This document shows positions 8,436-17,057 of a DNA stretch of 64,000 nucleotides, piece by piece (position 1 is the first letter of the stretch; each line of letters opens with the position of its first letter). Both the position numbers and the translations under genes were made by a program. Origin of the DNA: Mesorhizobium sp. M1B.F.Ca.ET.045.04.1.1 (GTDB lineage: Bacteria > Pseudomonadota > Alphaproteobacteria > Rhizobiales > Rhizobiaceae); NCBI RefSeq assembly GCF_003952465.1, contig NZ_CP034448.1, positions 2,519,001-2,583,000 on the forward strand, read 5' to 3'. The notes beneath the pieces are model-generated. The model made no database searches. It worked only from the letters and a program-made list of their open reading frames with translations, and was not told where the DNA came from.

Positions 8436-9206
8436 CTATTCGATCAGGCCGAGACGCAGCGCCTTGGCGACAGCCTGGTTGCGGTTGACCGCGTTGAGCT
8501 TCTGCGTCGACTGGGTCAGATACTGGTTGGCGGTGTGCACCGACAGCTTCAGGAGCTTCGCGATCTCCTCGCTGGTGTTGCCATTGGCGGTCAGCTTCAG
8601 GCATTCGAGCTCGCGCTTGGAGATGGCGCGCGTCCTGCCGGTCTCGCCTGGACGGATGCGGGCGACCGCGGCGAACAGCGCAAAGCAACGCGCGTGGATT
8701 TCGCAAAGCGTGTCGTCCGACAGCGTGATGTCCGGCCCCAGGAAGACCACCAGCCCGCACTGGCCGCGATCCGCATGCACCGGAAAGGCGATGCCATTGG
8801 TGCCTGGCGCCGGCGATGAGGCTGCCTCGGGCCATGTCAGGCTCTCCAGCGTCTGCCGCGAGCCGGCCATGTCGTCGTCGGCCCACCAGCGCGGCGTCGT
8901 CGAGATGCGGCTGTGGCGCACCATCTCCTCGCCGCTGGCGCCCGAGATGAATTTGGTCGTGACGGCGGTCGACGGATAGTCGGAATCGAAGCAGGCGACG
9001 AGGCGGGCGCGCTCCAGCGAAGGGCTGACGAAGAACAGCCCGAAGCTGGAAGCGTTGATGTCGACGGCAATCCAGCGGCATCGGCGCACGGCATCCGGGA
9101 TGGTCACCGCGTGATGCGTCTCCGATCCGAGCGAGAAGGCGCCGAACGGATTGCGCTGATCGTTGAAAAGGGCGGCCGCGGCCTCCCTGACCTGTGCGTG
9201 CTTCAA
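8436..9206 (-). CDS. visR: LuxR-family transcriptional regulator VisR
   Basis: DNA-binding regulator which with VisN forms the heterodimeric master activator of rhizobial motility and chemotaxis genes. The product is about 256 residues. Residues 1-175 form a sensory domain of the autoinducer-binding type. The C-terminus is a LuxR helix-turn-helix (ISKRELECLKLTANGNTSEE, then IAKLLKLSVHTANQYLTQS). No ATG exists near the expected start. A TTG at 9206 overlaps the visN stop as TTGA, gives the expected length and implies translational coupling to visN. It is convergent with the small gene after flhB. Confidence 0.88.
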   Translation of the reverse strand: MKHAQVREAAAALFNDQRNPFGAFSLGSETHHAVTIPDAVRRCRWIAVDINASSFGLFFVSPSLERARLVACFDSDYPSTAVTTKFISGASGEEMVRHSRISTTPRWWADDDMAGSRQTLESLTWPEAASSPAPGTNGIAFPVHADRGQCGLVVFLGPDITLSDDTLCEIHARCFALFAAVARIRPGETGRTRAISKRELECLKLTANGNTSEEIAKLLKLSVHTANQYLTQSTQKLNAVNRNQAVAKALRLGLIE

Positions 9207-9913
9207 ATGATGCCGCTCCTGATCGCGGTCGCAATCGCCATCGCGCGGTTGCTGGCCGCGAATTTCTGGATGGCATGCGTGATGTAGCTGTTGACGGTGT
9301 TCGACGAGACACCAAGGATGAGTGCCACCTCGTCGGTGGTCTTGCCTTCCGACACCCAGAACAGGCATTCGCGCTCGCGGTCGGACAGCGGATCCTGCAT
9401 CGATGCCTCGGCGATCAATTGCGGGATGCTGGACAGCGCGTAGCAGCATTTCAGCTGTGCCTTCATCAGGGCCGGAAGGTCGATCTTGTCGGGCTCGGCG
9501 GCGGAAAACAGCACGAACAGGCGCTGGCGGCCGACATTCAGCCTGAGCGAGTAGATTTCGGCATGGCCGAGCACGTCGAGCAGCCTGGCCTCCTCGCCGC
9601 TCAGCAGCGCGCCGGCATCGGGCGCGTGGGCCGCGACCAGTGGTCTGGGACGTACGCCGGGAGCCGCCGTCAGCGGTCCCAGCGCAAGATTGGCAATCAG
9701 CCTTTTGCCGATCAGCTCGATGGCGTCGAAAATCCAGTTCGACGACACGATGCGCGCATCGTTGCGGTCCTGGTCGTGGACGATGGCGACCAGCATGTAG
9801 CTGTCGGCGCCGATGTCGGCAGCAAGCTGCATGAAGAAGCTGGTGAGATCGCCGCGGGACGCCAGGCGCGAGCCTGAAGCATCGGGTTGGAGAAGCGCGG
9901 CGGGACTGCTCAT
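9203..9913 (-). CDS. visN: LuxR-family transcriptional regulator VisN
   Basis: Partner of VisR in the motility master regulator. From the ATG at 9913 the product has 236 residues: a sensory domain (LTSFFMQLAADIGADSYMLV, IFDAIELIGKRLIANLALGP) and a C-terminal LuxR helix-turn-helix (LSDRERECLFWVSEGKTTDE, then ALILGVSSNTVNSYITHAI). The frame stays open upstream. The ATG at 9958 would add 15 residues and cannot be ruled out, because both starts have weak ribosome binding sites. visN is the first gene of visN-visR. Its upstream gap of about 500 bases probably holds the promoter. Confidence 0.88.
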   Translation of the reverse strand: MSSPAALLQPDASGSRLASRGDLTSFFMQLAADIGADSYMLVAIVHDQDRNDARIVSSNWIFDAIELIGKRLIANLALGPLTAAPGVRPRPLVAAHAPDAGALLSGEEARLLDVLGHAEIYSLRLNVGRQRLFVLFSAAEPDKIDLPALMKAQLKCCYALSSIPQLIAEASMQDPLSDRERECLFWVSEGKTTDEVALILGVSSNTVNSYITHAIQKFAASNRAMAIATAIRSGII

Positions 9914-10346
9914 TTTGATATTCTGGCCGGAATCGATCCCTGTGCCCGGTGCCGGCATCAGCCAGCGTCCGGACCCGAAACGCGTCACGTTGACGAAAAC
10001 ACACTCAAGGGCACGCACAGCGCCCAACCAAGCCGAATCCTTTTGGGGAACGCGAAGCCGTCCGCGTCTGGTGCCGGCCGAGCGCCGGAACAAGAGACCT
10101 TGGGTGGTTGCCGCGCCCCCCGTGGACCGGCTGATTCGGGTCTAATCTACCCGCAGATGAATCCGACATCAAACGCGATTTGACAAAATCGAATCCGGTG
10201 GACTCGTGTTGCGACTCAGAGGCCGCGTCTCGCGTTACTTGGCGACGATTTCAGGGTCGAGTTGAGCCGACGACTTCGCGGTAAAGCCGTCAAAAAATAT
10301 GCCCCGGGGGCATCCGAGGGCGCATGTCCTTTCGACCGGATGTGGC
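9914..10346. other. Intergenic region upstream of visN
   Basis: No credible gene is present. This stretch lies upstream of visN (minus strand) and downstream of the deacetylase gene, which is also on the minus strand. It should hold the visN promoter and possibly the terminator of the deacetylase transcript. It contains an AT-richer patch around 10165-10195. No clear sigma-70 pair or terminator is recognised. The right end runs into a palindromic repeat. Confidence 0.5.
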
Positions 10347-10446
10347 TTAAAGCGCGTCGCGCAGATTCAGGCGACGCGTTTCAAGTCTTTGTCTTGATGC
10401 ATGTCGTTATCCCAAAACCGCTGCGCCTTTTGGGCGACATGCATCA
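10347..10446. repeat. Palindromic intergenic repeat (rhizobial family with CCCAAAA...TTTTGGG core)
   Basis: Two stems are visible. The first pairs GCGCGTCGC near 10352 with GCGACGCG near 10371. The second is a perfect 12-base inverted repeat, TGATGCATGTCG (10395-10406) and CGACATGCATCA (10435-10446), with an inner CCCAAAA (10411-10417) and TTTTGGG (10428-10434). This matches my recollection of a repeat scattered through Mesorhizobium and related genomes. Its right end overlaps the last codon of the deacetylase gene. Confidence 0.8.
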
Positions 10447-11475
10447 GCGATCCTCGAAACCCGTCAGCACGCCGACGGCGTTGATGCCGATCTCCTCCAC
10501 CGCGTAGCCGCCTTCCATGACGAACAGCGTCGGCAAGCCGAGCCTGGCAATGCGGCGGCCGATCTTGGGATAGTCCTCGCTCTTCAGCTTGAACTGACTG
10601 ATCGGATCCTTCTCGAAGGTGTCGACGCCGAGCGACACCACGACGACGTCGGGTGCGTAGGCAGCAAGCTTGGCGCAGGCATCCTCCAGCGATGCGTTCC
10701 AGCCGTCCCAGTCGGTGCCGAAGGGCATCGGATAGTTGATGTTGAAGCCTTCGCCTTCACCCTCGCCACGCTCGTCGGCATGACCGAGGAAGAAGGGGTA
10801 CTCGACCATCGGATCGCCATGCAGGTTGAGCACCTGGACGTCGCCGCGGCGGTAGAAGATCTCCTGCGTGCCGTTGCCGTGGTGGTAATCGACGTCGAGG
10901 ATCGAGACGCGTTTGGCGCCCTGGTCGCGGAACCATTGCGCGACGACGGCGGCGTTGTTGATGAAGCAGTAGCCGCCCATGAAGGCGGCGCCGGCGTGAT
11001 GGCCGGGCGGCCGGCAGAGCGCGAAGGCGGTCCGCTCGCCGCCCTTGACCAGGGCTGCGGCCGTCAGCGCGACGTCGTAGGATGATTTGATCGCCGCCCA
11101 GGTGCCTTCGACGAAGGTGGCGCCGGCATCGAAGGAATAATAGCCGAGCAGGGCGTCGATGCGCTTCGGCGGCACGTCGCCGCGCAGCCCGCGCGTCGGC
11201 CAGGTGAAGCCCATGGCCGTGCCCTTGAAGCCGGCGGCGACCCATTCCGGCCACACGGTCGGCAGGAAATCAATGTAGTGCGCCTCATGCACGCGCTTGG
11301 CGGCGGCAAGGTCGTGCTCGACCGGACCGATGATCGGCCCAAGCTTCTCGCTCTCCACCCTTGCCTTGACGAATTCGGCCCGCGACGGCTTCTCGAACCC
11401 AGGGACAATCGCCGACGTGACCAGTTCCATCTGCCCGGCATGACCGGCATGAAGCGGCGAATAGACAGTCTTCAT
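10444..11475 (-). CDS. Histone deacetylase family protein, probable acetylpolyamine amidohydrolase
   Basis: Zinc amidohydrolase of the HDAC superfamily, 343 residues. Visible motifs are RPPGHHAGAAFMGGYCFIN with the catalytic His pair, LDVDYHHGNGTQEIFYRR with the zinc-binding Asp and His, and LGVDTFEKDPISQFKL with the third zinc ligand. The form HGDPMVEYPFFLG and LGVDTFEKDP is that of bacterial acetylpolyamine amidohydrolases, which remove acetyl groups from acetylputrescine or acetylspermidine. The ATG at 11475 follows a purine-rich site and removes an unrelated extension. The stop codon is contributed by the terminal inverted repeat of the element at 10347-10446. The neighbouring PotABCD-like transporter supports a polyamine role. 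Confidence 0.85.
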   Translation of the reverse strand: MKTVYSPLHAGHAGQMELVTSAIVPGFEKPSRAEFVKARVESEKLGPIIGPVEHDLAAAKRVHEAHYIDFLPTVWPEWVAAGFKGTAMGFTWPTRGLRGDVPPKRIDALLGYYSFDAGATFVEGTWAAIKSSYDVALTAAALVKGGERTAFALCRPPGHHAGAAFMGGYCFINNAAVVAQWFRDQGAKRVSILDVDYHHGNGTQEIFYRRGDVQVLNLHGDPMVEYPFFLGHADERGEGEGEGFNINYPMPFGTDWDGWNASLEDACAKLAAYAPDVVVVSLGVDTFEKDPISQFKLKSEDYPKIGRRIARLGLPTLFVMEGGYAVEEIGINAVGVLTGFEDR

Positions 11476-11516
11476 AGGAATTCCCCAGGAGTGCGAAATC
11501 AGTTGGAAGTGTGAAA

Positions 11517-12170
11517 TCAGTCGAGGTTCAGATGGGGGCTCACAAGAGCCAGCCACATGGCTTCCACATCGTCCTCGATGAGGTCGAATGTCTTGCGATC
11601 TCTCTTCAGCCCCACAAGCCTGCAGGCGTGTCCGACCTCCATCATCACCAAGCCCAACCGCTTGGCGGTCTTTTCTTCAAGGGCCGGGTTCACATGCTGC
11701 AACCAGGCTGCGTAGAGGGCGATGATCTGCTTGTCATATTCGTCCTGGATCGGCCTGAGGTCGGCGTTGCCGGATATGGCCTCGATCACCGGCATCAGCG
11801 TGGCGTTGTCCAGGTAGAGCCTGGATGTGTCGATGAAGAGCTTGCGCACTTCGCGCCGAAACTCGTCACGATTGGCTGGCCGGGGGACGTTGATGCGCTT
11901 CCGGATGATCTCAGGAAAAGACGACAGCCAGCGCCGGGCCAGATCCAGAAGAATGGCTTCCTTGTTGGGAAAGTATTGATAAACCGAACCGACAGACAAG
12001 CCCGCGCGTTGCGCGATGGCGAGCGTCGTCGGCGTTCTGGTTCCCTGCTCCCGCGTCAGGATCAGCGCCGCGTCGAGAATCCTGTCGACCACCTTGCTTG
12101 ACCGTTTTTGCCGCGGCTGCTTGCGTGGTTCAAGCGCTATCCTGGTCTTACGGTCGAGACTGCGCTTCAC
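11517..12170 (-). CDS. TetR-family transcriptional regulator
   Basis: A 217-residue one-component regulator. The N-terminal helix-turn-helix is clear (VVDRILDAALILTREQGTRT, then IAQRAGLSVGSVYQYFPNKE, about residues 30-75), followed by an all-helical ligand domain. A GTG at 12170 preceded by GAGGGGACC at good spacing is chosen. The longer ATG frames start in non-coding-like sequence. It is divergent from the YtcJ-type amidohydrolase and lies 41 bases upstream of the deacetylase start, so it probably controls both directions of this island. The ligand is unknown; a polyamine or acylated amine is a guess from context. Confidence 0.85.
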   Translation of the reverse strand: MKRSLDRKTRIALEPRKQPRQKRSSKVVDRILDAALILTREQGTRTPTTLAIAQRAGLSVGSVYQYFPNKEAILLDLARRWLSSFPEIIRKRINVPRPANRDEFRREVRKLFIDTSRLYLDNATLMPVIEAISGNADLRPIQDEYDKQIIALYAAWLQHVNPALEEKTAKRLGLVMMEVGHACRLVGLKRDRKTFDLIEDDVEAMWLALVSPHLNLD

Positions 12171-12425
12171 TTTTCGGTCCCCTCGTTCCCCGCCCGGCCT
12201 CAACACAGACGCGGGGTGCTGTCCACTATACATTCCAAATTCCGGCTGTTGACAAACGCGAATAAACAGTCGCATTCTTTATCCACGCTGTCTTCAGAGA
12301 TAACAAGGGGAATTTCGGAGACGCGCACCGGCATCATATTTTCCAAGACCCCACTCCAGTGGTGTGGCGGGTCGCTGGGCGGGCGTTGCCGGTTCTCGGT
12401 CAGTCATCAAAAGCGCGGAGTCGCG
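12171..12425. promoter_or_regulatory. Divergent promoter/operator region between tetR-type gene and amidohydrolase
   Basis: This 255-base gap separates divergent genes. On the plus strand a TTGACA box occurs at 12249-12254, followed at about 17-18 bases by a weak -10 (CATTCT, near 12273). The same stretch carries an imperfect AT-rich dyad, GAATAAAC and TTCTTTATC (about 12259-12283), which could be the TetR operator. The promoter and operator are proposals from inspection only. Confidence 0.4.
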
Positions 12426-14105
12426 ATGTCGGTCACGGGTGCGGGTCACAATGCGGATTTGATCGTCATCAACGGTCGTGTACTGACCATGGACGAGGAC
12501 AATCCCGCCGCCGAGGCCGTTGCCGTCAAGGACGGCGCCATCGTCGCCATCGGCAGCCGCGCCGCTGTCGAACGGCTCAAGGGACCGGCAACAAAGGTCA
12601 TCGACGCCAAGGGCGGCTCCGTCCTGCCTGGTTTCATCGAGGCCCACATGCATCTGTTTTCAGGTGCGGCCGAGCTTGCCCATTTGCAGCTGGCGGGCGT
12701 CCACGGCTTCGAAGCGCTGCAAAGCGCGATCCGCGACCACGCGCAGACGCGTCCCGATGCCAAGATGCTGGTCGGGCAGGGTGTCGACTACACCGTGCTC
12801 GGCAGCGAGCGGGTGACGCGTCACCATCTCGATGCGATCCTGCCGGACCGGCCTTTTGCTATGGCCGCTCCCGACCACCACACGATGTGGGCCAACACCA
12901 TGGCCTTAGAGATGGCGGGGGTTTTGCAGGGACAACAGCTCGGCCCGGGCAACGAAATCGTCATGGGGGATGATGGCCTGGCCACCGGCGAATTGCGCGA
13001 GGGCGAAGCGTTCGGTCCGGTGCTCGACCTTGCCGGCGAAAGCCGTGTGCGGCTGGGGCTGGCGACCGGCGGTGAGCCGGACCCAACGCCGTCTGCGGAA
13101 GAACGTGCCGCCGATCGCGATATCATGCGGCGCGGACTTGCCTGGTGCGCGCGCCACGGCATCACCTCCGTCCAGAACATGGATGGCAACCTCTACCAGC
13201 TCGAACTGCTGGCCGAGATCGAGGCCGAGGAGGGGCTGGCTTGCCGCGTGCAGGTCCCGTTCCACTACAAGAATTTCATGACGCTCGACATGCTCGACAA
13301 GGCGTCAGCCATGGCCGAGCGCTACGACAGCGAATGGCTGTCGTCGGGCATCGTCAAGGTGTTCTATGACGGCGTGCTCGATTCTTGGACGGCTGTCATG
13401 ATCGAGCCCTATGCCGACCGTCCGGACTGGATAGGGGAACCGCTTTTCACACCGCAGCAGTTCATCGACCTTGCGGTCGCCGTCGACAAGCGCGGCCTGC
13501 AAATCGCGGTGCATTCGATCGGCGACGGCGCCGTGCGCGCCGTGCTCGATGGTTATGAGGCGGCCGAGCAGGCCAACGGCAGGCGCGACAGCCGGCATCG
13601 GGTCGAGCACATCGAGGTGATCACCGCTGCCGACGTGCCGCGCTTCCAGAATCTCGGAGTCATCGCCTCGATGCAGCCGCCGCATCCGCCGGGCGCCATG
13701 GGCTTTCCCTTGGAGCCGACGGTGTCGCGCATCGGCGCCCCACGCTGGCCGCTAAGCTATGCCTGGCGGACGCTGAAGAATGCCGGCGCGCGCATCGTCT
13801 TCGCCTCGGACTGGCCGGTATCGCCGATCGATCCGATCCTGGGCATTCAGGCGGCAGTGTTGCGCAAACCCTGGGCGGAGACCGATCCTGATCAGAGCTT
13901 CTCGCTGTATGAGTCGATTGCCGCCTACACCGTCGAGGGCGCCTATGCCGAGTTCATGGAACATCGCAAGGGTAGGCTGAAGACCGGATACCTTGCCGAT
14001 ATCGTGGTTTTGTCGGCCGACATCGAGACGACCGCGCCGGAAGCACTGCATACGGTCCGGCCGGTGACGACGATTTGTGGTGGAAAGGTCACGTATCAAG
14101 CCTGA
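12426..14105 (+). CDS. Amidohydrolase family protein (YtcJ/AepA-like, metal-dependent)
   Basis: Predicted cytoplasmic metal-dependent hydrolase of the amidohydrolase-3 family, 559 residues from the ATG at 12426 (GGAG upstream). Motifs: an N-terminal composite beta-sandwich (ADLIVINGRVLTMDED), the HxH metal site GFIEAHMHLF (His74, His76), later ligands in VHSIGDGAVR and HRVEHIEV, and an Asp in FASDWPVSPIDP. YtcJ-like proteins are annotated as N-acyl or exoenzyme-regulating hydrolases but few have known substrates. It is divergent from the TetR gene and lies upstream of the ABC transporter, which suggests a catabolic amide or imide substrate. Confidence 0.88.
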   Translation: MSVTGAGHNADLIVINGRVLTMDEDNPAAEAVAVKDGAIVAIGSRAAVERLKGPATKVIDAKGGSVLPGFIEAHMHLFSGAAELAHLQLAGVHGFEALQSAIRDHAQTRPDAKMLVGQGVDYTVLGSERVTRHHLDAILPDRPFAMAAPDHHTMWANTMALEMAGVLQGQQLGPGNEIVMGDDGLATGELREGEAFGPVLDLAGESRVRLGLATGGEPDPTPSAEERAADRDIMRRGLAWCARHGITSVQNMDGNLYQLELLAEIEAEEGLACRVQVPFHYKNFMTLDMLDKASAMAERYDSEWLSSGIVKVFYDGVLDSWTAVMIEPYADRPDWIGEPLFTPQQFIDLAVAVDKRGLQIAVHSIGDGAVRAVLDGYEAAEQANGRRDSRHRVEHIEVITAADVPRFQNLGVIASMQPPHPPGAMGFPLEPTVSRIGAPRWPLSYAWRTLKNAGARIVFASDWPVSPIDPILGIQAAVLRKPWAETDPDQSFSLYESIAAYTVEGAYAEFMEHRKGRLKTGYLADIVVLSADIETTAPEALHTVRPVTTICGGKVTYQA

Positions 14106-14154
14106 CGGTGGCACAGGAATTGCTTTTTAGGTCCAGTCAAAGCTCCGCAGTTGC

Positions 14155-14170
14155 CAAGCCGATTGGCTTG
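14155..14170. promoter_or_regulatory. Inverted repeat upstream of the ABC transporter operon
   Basis: CAAGCC (14155-14160) and GGCTTG (14165-14170) form a perfect 6-base dyad with a 4-base centre, in the 126-base gap between the amidohydrolase and the transporter ATPase. It may be an operator or a short hairpin. No T-tract follows, so a terminator is less likely. Confidence 0.35.
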
Positions 14171-14231
14171 TGGTGACAATCAAACAGGAACAAACCTGCC
14201 GCCAAGAGCAGGCTCTCTCAATGGGGTAATC

Positions 14232-15326
14232 GTGCCGGAACAACCGGATAAGAACGCGATCGAAGTTCGCGGTGTACGCAAGGTATTTGGAACCGGTGAA
14301 AATCAGGTAGCCGCTCTCGACACGGTTTCGGTGTCGATCCGCGAGAACGAGTTTTTCACCCTGCTCGGCCCGTCGGGATGTGGAAAGACGACGCTGCTGA
14401 GATTGATTGCCGGCTTCGATTTCCCAAGCGCCGGCGAAATCCTGCTGCACGGCCAGGACATCGCGCCGCTGCCGCCCTTCAAGCGCCCGGTCAACACGGT
14501 CTTCCAGAGCTATGCGCTGTTCCCGCATATGACGGTGGCCCAGAACATCGGCTTCGGGCTGGAAATGCTCGGCAAGCCGAAAGCCGAGATCGAAGCGCGC
14601 GTCGCCCAGATGCTGAAGCTGGTCAAGATGGAGGCGCTCAAGGCGCGCCGCACCAGCCAGATCTCCGGCGGCCAGCAGCAGCGGGTGGCGCTCGCCCGGG
14701 CGCTGGCGCCGCAGCCGAAAGTGCTCTTGCTCGACGAGCCGCTCTCGGCGCTCGATTACAAGCTGCGCAAGGAAATGCAGATCGAGCTGAAGCGGCTGCA
14801 GCACGAGACGGGCATCACCTTCATCTTCGTGACCCACGACCAGGAAGAAGCGCTGACAATGTCGGACCGCATCGCGGTGATGTCGGCCGGCAAGATCCTG
14901 CAGGTCGGCACGCCCTGGGATATCTACGACAAGCCGGCGGAACGCTTCGTCGCCGACTTCATCGGCGAGACCAATTTCCTCACCGCGGCCATTACCGGCA
15001 TGGGCAACGGCAAGGCGCGCGCGACGCTCAAATCCGGCACCACAATCGAGGCGACCGTGGCCGATGGCTTCCAGCCGAAGGGCAATGCGACCGTGGTGGT
15101 GCGGCCGGAACATGCCAAGCTCAGCAACAGCAAGGGCGATCTTTCGGGGACGGTCGAGAACATCGTCTATTTCGGCACCGACACGCATATCCATGTCCGG
15201 CTGGACAGCGGCGAGGCCTTCACGGTGCGCCAGCAGAATACGCGCAGCGCCGGCTGCGGCTTCGAGCGCGGCGCCACGGTCGGCATCACTATCGGCAACG
15301 ACGCGGCGCAGGTGCTGAGGGACTGA
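14232..15326 (+). CDS. ABC transporter ATP-binding protein (spermidine/putrescine type, PotA-like)
   Basis: ATPase subunit of an importer, 364 residues. It has Walker [21 protein letters not shown]-loop [13 protein letters not shown], signature [16 protein letters not shown], Walker [14 protein letters not shown]-loop [11 protein letters not shown], and a C-terminal TOBE domain ([20 protein letters not shown]). This architecture and the Phe-Gln-Ser-Tyr-Ala-Leu-Phe form are typical of PotA/PotG. A GTG at 14232 with GGGG upstream is the best start. Its stop overlaps the start of the first permease by one base, and the operon continues with two permeases and a binding protein. Confidence 0.92.
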   Translation: MPEQPDKNAIEVRGVRKVFGTGENQVAALDTVSVSIRENEFFTLLGPSGCGKTTLLRLIAGFDFPSAGEILLHGQDIAPLPPFKRPVNTVFQSYALFPHMTVAQNIGFGLEMLGKPKAEIEARVAQMLKLVKMEALKARRTSQISGGQQQRVALARALAPQPKVLLLDEPLSALDYKLRKEMQIELKRLQHETGITFIFVTHDQEEALTMSDRIAVMSAGKILQVGTPWDIYDKPAERFVADFIGETNFLTAAITGMGNGKARATLKSGTTIEATVADGFQPKGNATVVVRPEHAKLSNSKGDLSGTVENIVYFGTDTHIHVRLDSGEAFTVRQQNTRSAGCGFERGATVGITIGNDAAQVLRD

Positions 15327-16246
15327 TGGCCACCGCGGAACAAGTCGCCAAGGAAGCCGAACGGCAAGATATCCGCACGCGCTGGCTGTTGTCGGCGCCG
15401 GCGCTCATCATCATCTTTCTCGCGGCAACGGGCCCCTTGCTGATCGTGCTCGTCTATTCGTTCCTGCTGCCGGGTCCCTATGGCGACGTGAAATGGCAAT
15501 TCTCGCCGGAGGCCTGGGTGTCGGTGTTCATGGAACGCGATATCTTCGACGACACGCTTTCGCTCGCGGCCGCCCATGTCACGATCTTCTGGCGCTCCAT
15601 CAAGCTGGCGATCGTGACCACGATCGCCACTTTGGCGCTTGGCTTTCCTACTGCCTATTTCATGGCGACGCGCAGCGAAAAGACGCGCGACATCTGGCTG
15701 TTCCTGATCACTATACCGTTCTGGACCAACCTTTTGATCCGCACGTTCGCCGTGCTGCAGATCATCCGCAACGAAGGCATCATCAACACGATCCTGCTCA
15801 AGCTCGGCATCATCTCCCAGCCGATCCAGATGCTTTTTACCGATACCGCGATACTGATCGGCATGGCCTATGTCTACCTGCCGCTGATGGTGCTGCCGAT
15901 CTATGCCAGCATGGAAAAGCTCGACTTCCGGCTGGTCGAGGCTGGTTACGATCTCTATGCCAGCCGTTTCCAGGTGCTGAGGCGTATCATCTTCCCGCTG
16001 GTCAGGCCGGGCGTGATCGCCGGCTCGATCCTGGTCTTCATTCCTGCGATCGGCGCCTATGTCACGCCCAGCGTGCTCGGCGGCGGCAAGAACATGATGC
16101 TTTCCAACCTGATCGAGCTGCAGTTCGGGCAGGGCCGCAACTGGCCGCTCGGCTCGGCGCTGTCGATCGCCGTGATGATCATCGTCATGGTGGCGCTGCT
16201 TGCCTATGTGCGCAATGCCGGACGAGCGGAGACGCGGCATGGCTAA
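15326..16246 (+). CDS. ABC transporter permease (PotB/PotH-like)
   Basis: Inner-membrane permease, 306 residues, with about six membrane segments, the first at ALIIIFLAATGPLLIVLVYS. The cytoplasmic EAA-loop is VEAGYDLYASRFQVLRRIIF. The start ATG overlaps the ATPase stop (TGATG). The large periplasmic insertion between segments 1 and 2 and the sequence FWTNLLIRTFA are typical of polyamine-type permeases. Confidence 0.92.
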   Translation: MATAEQVAKEAERQDIRTRWLLSAPALIIIFLAATGPLLIVLVYSFLLPGPYGDVKWQFSPEAWVSVFMERDIFDDTLSLAAAHVTIFWRSIKLAIVTTIATLALGFPTAYFMATRSEKTRDIWLFLITIPFWTNLLIRTFAVLQIIRNEGIINTILLKLGIISQPIQMLFTDTAILIGMAYVYLPLMVLPIYASMEKLDFRLVEAGYDLYASRFQVLRRIIFPLVRPGVIAGSILVFIPAIGAYVTPSVLGGGKNMMLSNLIELQFGQGRNWPLGSALSIAVMIIVMVALLAYVRNAGRAETRHG

Positions 16247-17036
16247 TTTCTCCATCAAGCATCAGCCAGGCTTCACCGCGATCGCGGCGACCTGCTTCGT
16301 CGTTCTCTATTTGCCGATCGTCGTGCTGGTCATCTATGCGTTCAACGCCGCCACCTCGACCTCCGAATGGGGTGGCTTCTCGCTGAAATGGTTCCAGTCG
16401 GCGTGGCAGAACACGCAAGTCATCGACGCCACCTTGCTGTCCTTCCAGATCGGCTCCGTCGCCGCCGTGCTCGCGACCATCGCCGCCACAATGGCGGCGC
16501 TCGCGACGACGCGCACGGCGCCCTATCGGGGACTGACCTTCAAATATGCAGCAATCAACCAGCCGCTTATGGTGCCGGAGATCGTCACCGGCGTGGCGCT
16601 GCTGATCTTCTTCTCGCGCATCAAGATATTCACCGGCTATTCCGGCCTCGGTTATCTCATCGCGGCGCATACGGCATTCTGCATACCCTTCGCCTACCTG
16701 CCGATCCGGGCGCGGTTGGAGAACATGGACCTGACGCTGGAGCGCGCCGCCGCCGATCTCTACGCGACGCCCTGGCAGACCTTTCGCCGCATTACGCTGC
16801 CGCTGCTGTGGCCCGGCATTCTGGCCGGGCTGATGCTCGCTTTCGTCATCTCGCTCGATGATGTCGTCATCACCGAGTTCGTCAAGTCGGGCGGCCAGGA
16901 TACGCTGCCCACCTACATGCTCGGCCAGATACGCCGAGGGATAACGCCTGAGATCAACGCGATATCGACCGCTTTCCTGCTGCTCTCGGTCGCCATCGTC
17001 ACGTTGTTTTTCTTCATCAGCAGGAAACAAGACTGA
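16239..17036 (+). CDS. ABC transporter permease (PotC/PotI-like)
   Basis: Second permease of the importer, 265 residues, with about six membrane segments starting at AIAATCFVVLYLPIVVLVIY. The EAA-loop is ERAAADLYATPWQTFRRITL and the segment FVISLDDVVITEFVKSGGQD is diagnostic of PotC/PotI. The ATG at 16239 overlaps the first permease by 8 bases. An earlier ATG at 16200 lies further inside that gene and is not preferred. Confidence 0.93.
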   Translation: MANFSIKHQPGFTAIAATCFVVLYLPIVVLVIYAFNAATSTSEWGGFSLKWFQSAWQNTQVIDATLLSFQIGSVAAVLATIAATMAALATTRTAPYRGLTFKYAAINQPLMVPEIVTGVALLIFFSRIKIFTGYSGLGYLIAAHTAFCIPFAYLPIRARLENMDLTLERAAADLYATPWQTFRRITLPLLWPGILAGLMLAFVISLDDVVITEFVKSGGQDTLPTYMLGQIRRGITPEINAISTAFLLLSVAIVTLFFFISRKQD

Positions 17037-17057
17037 ACCGATAATGGGAGTTAAGAC

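Noticed and set aside
10262..10507. An 81-codon plus-strand frame across the repeat at 10347-10446
   Set aside because: It runs through the palindromic repeat into the deacetylase gene on the other strand, with no ribosome site.
12108..12425. An N-terminal extension of the amidohydrolase by about 106 codons
   Set aside because: The extension crosses the divergent TetR promoter region and overlaps the TetR start. The family begins at the ATG at 12426.
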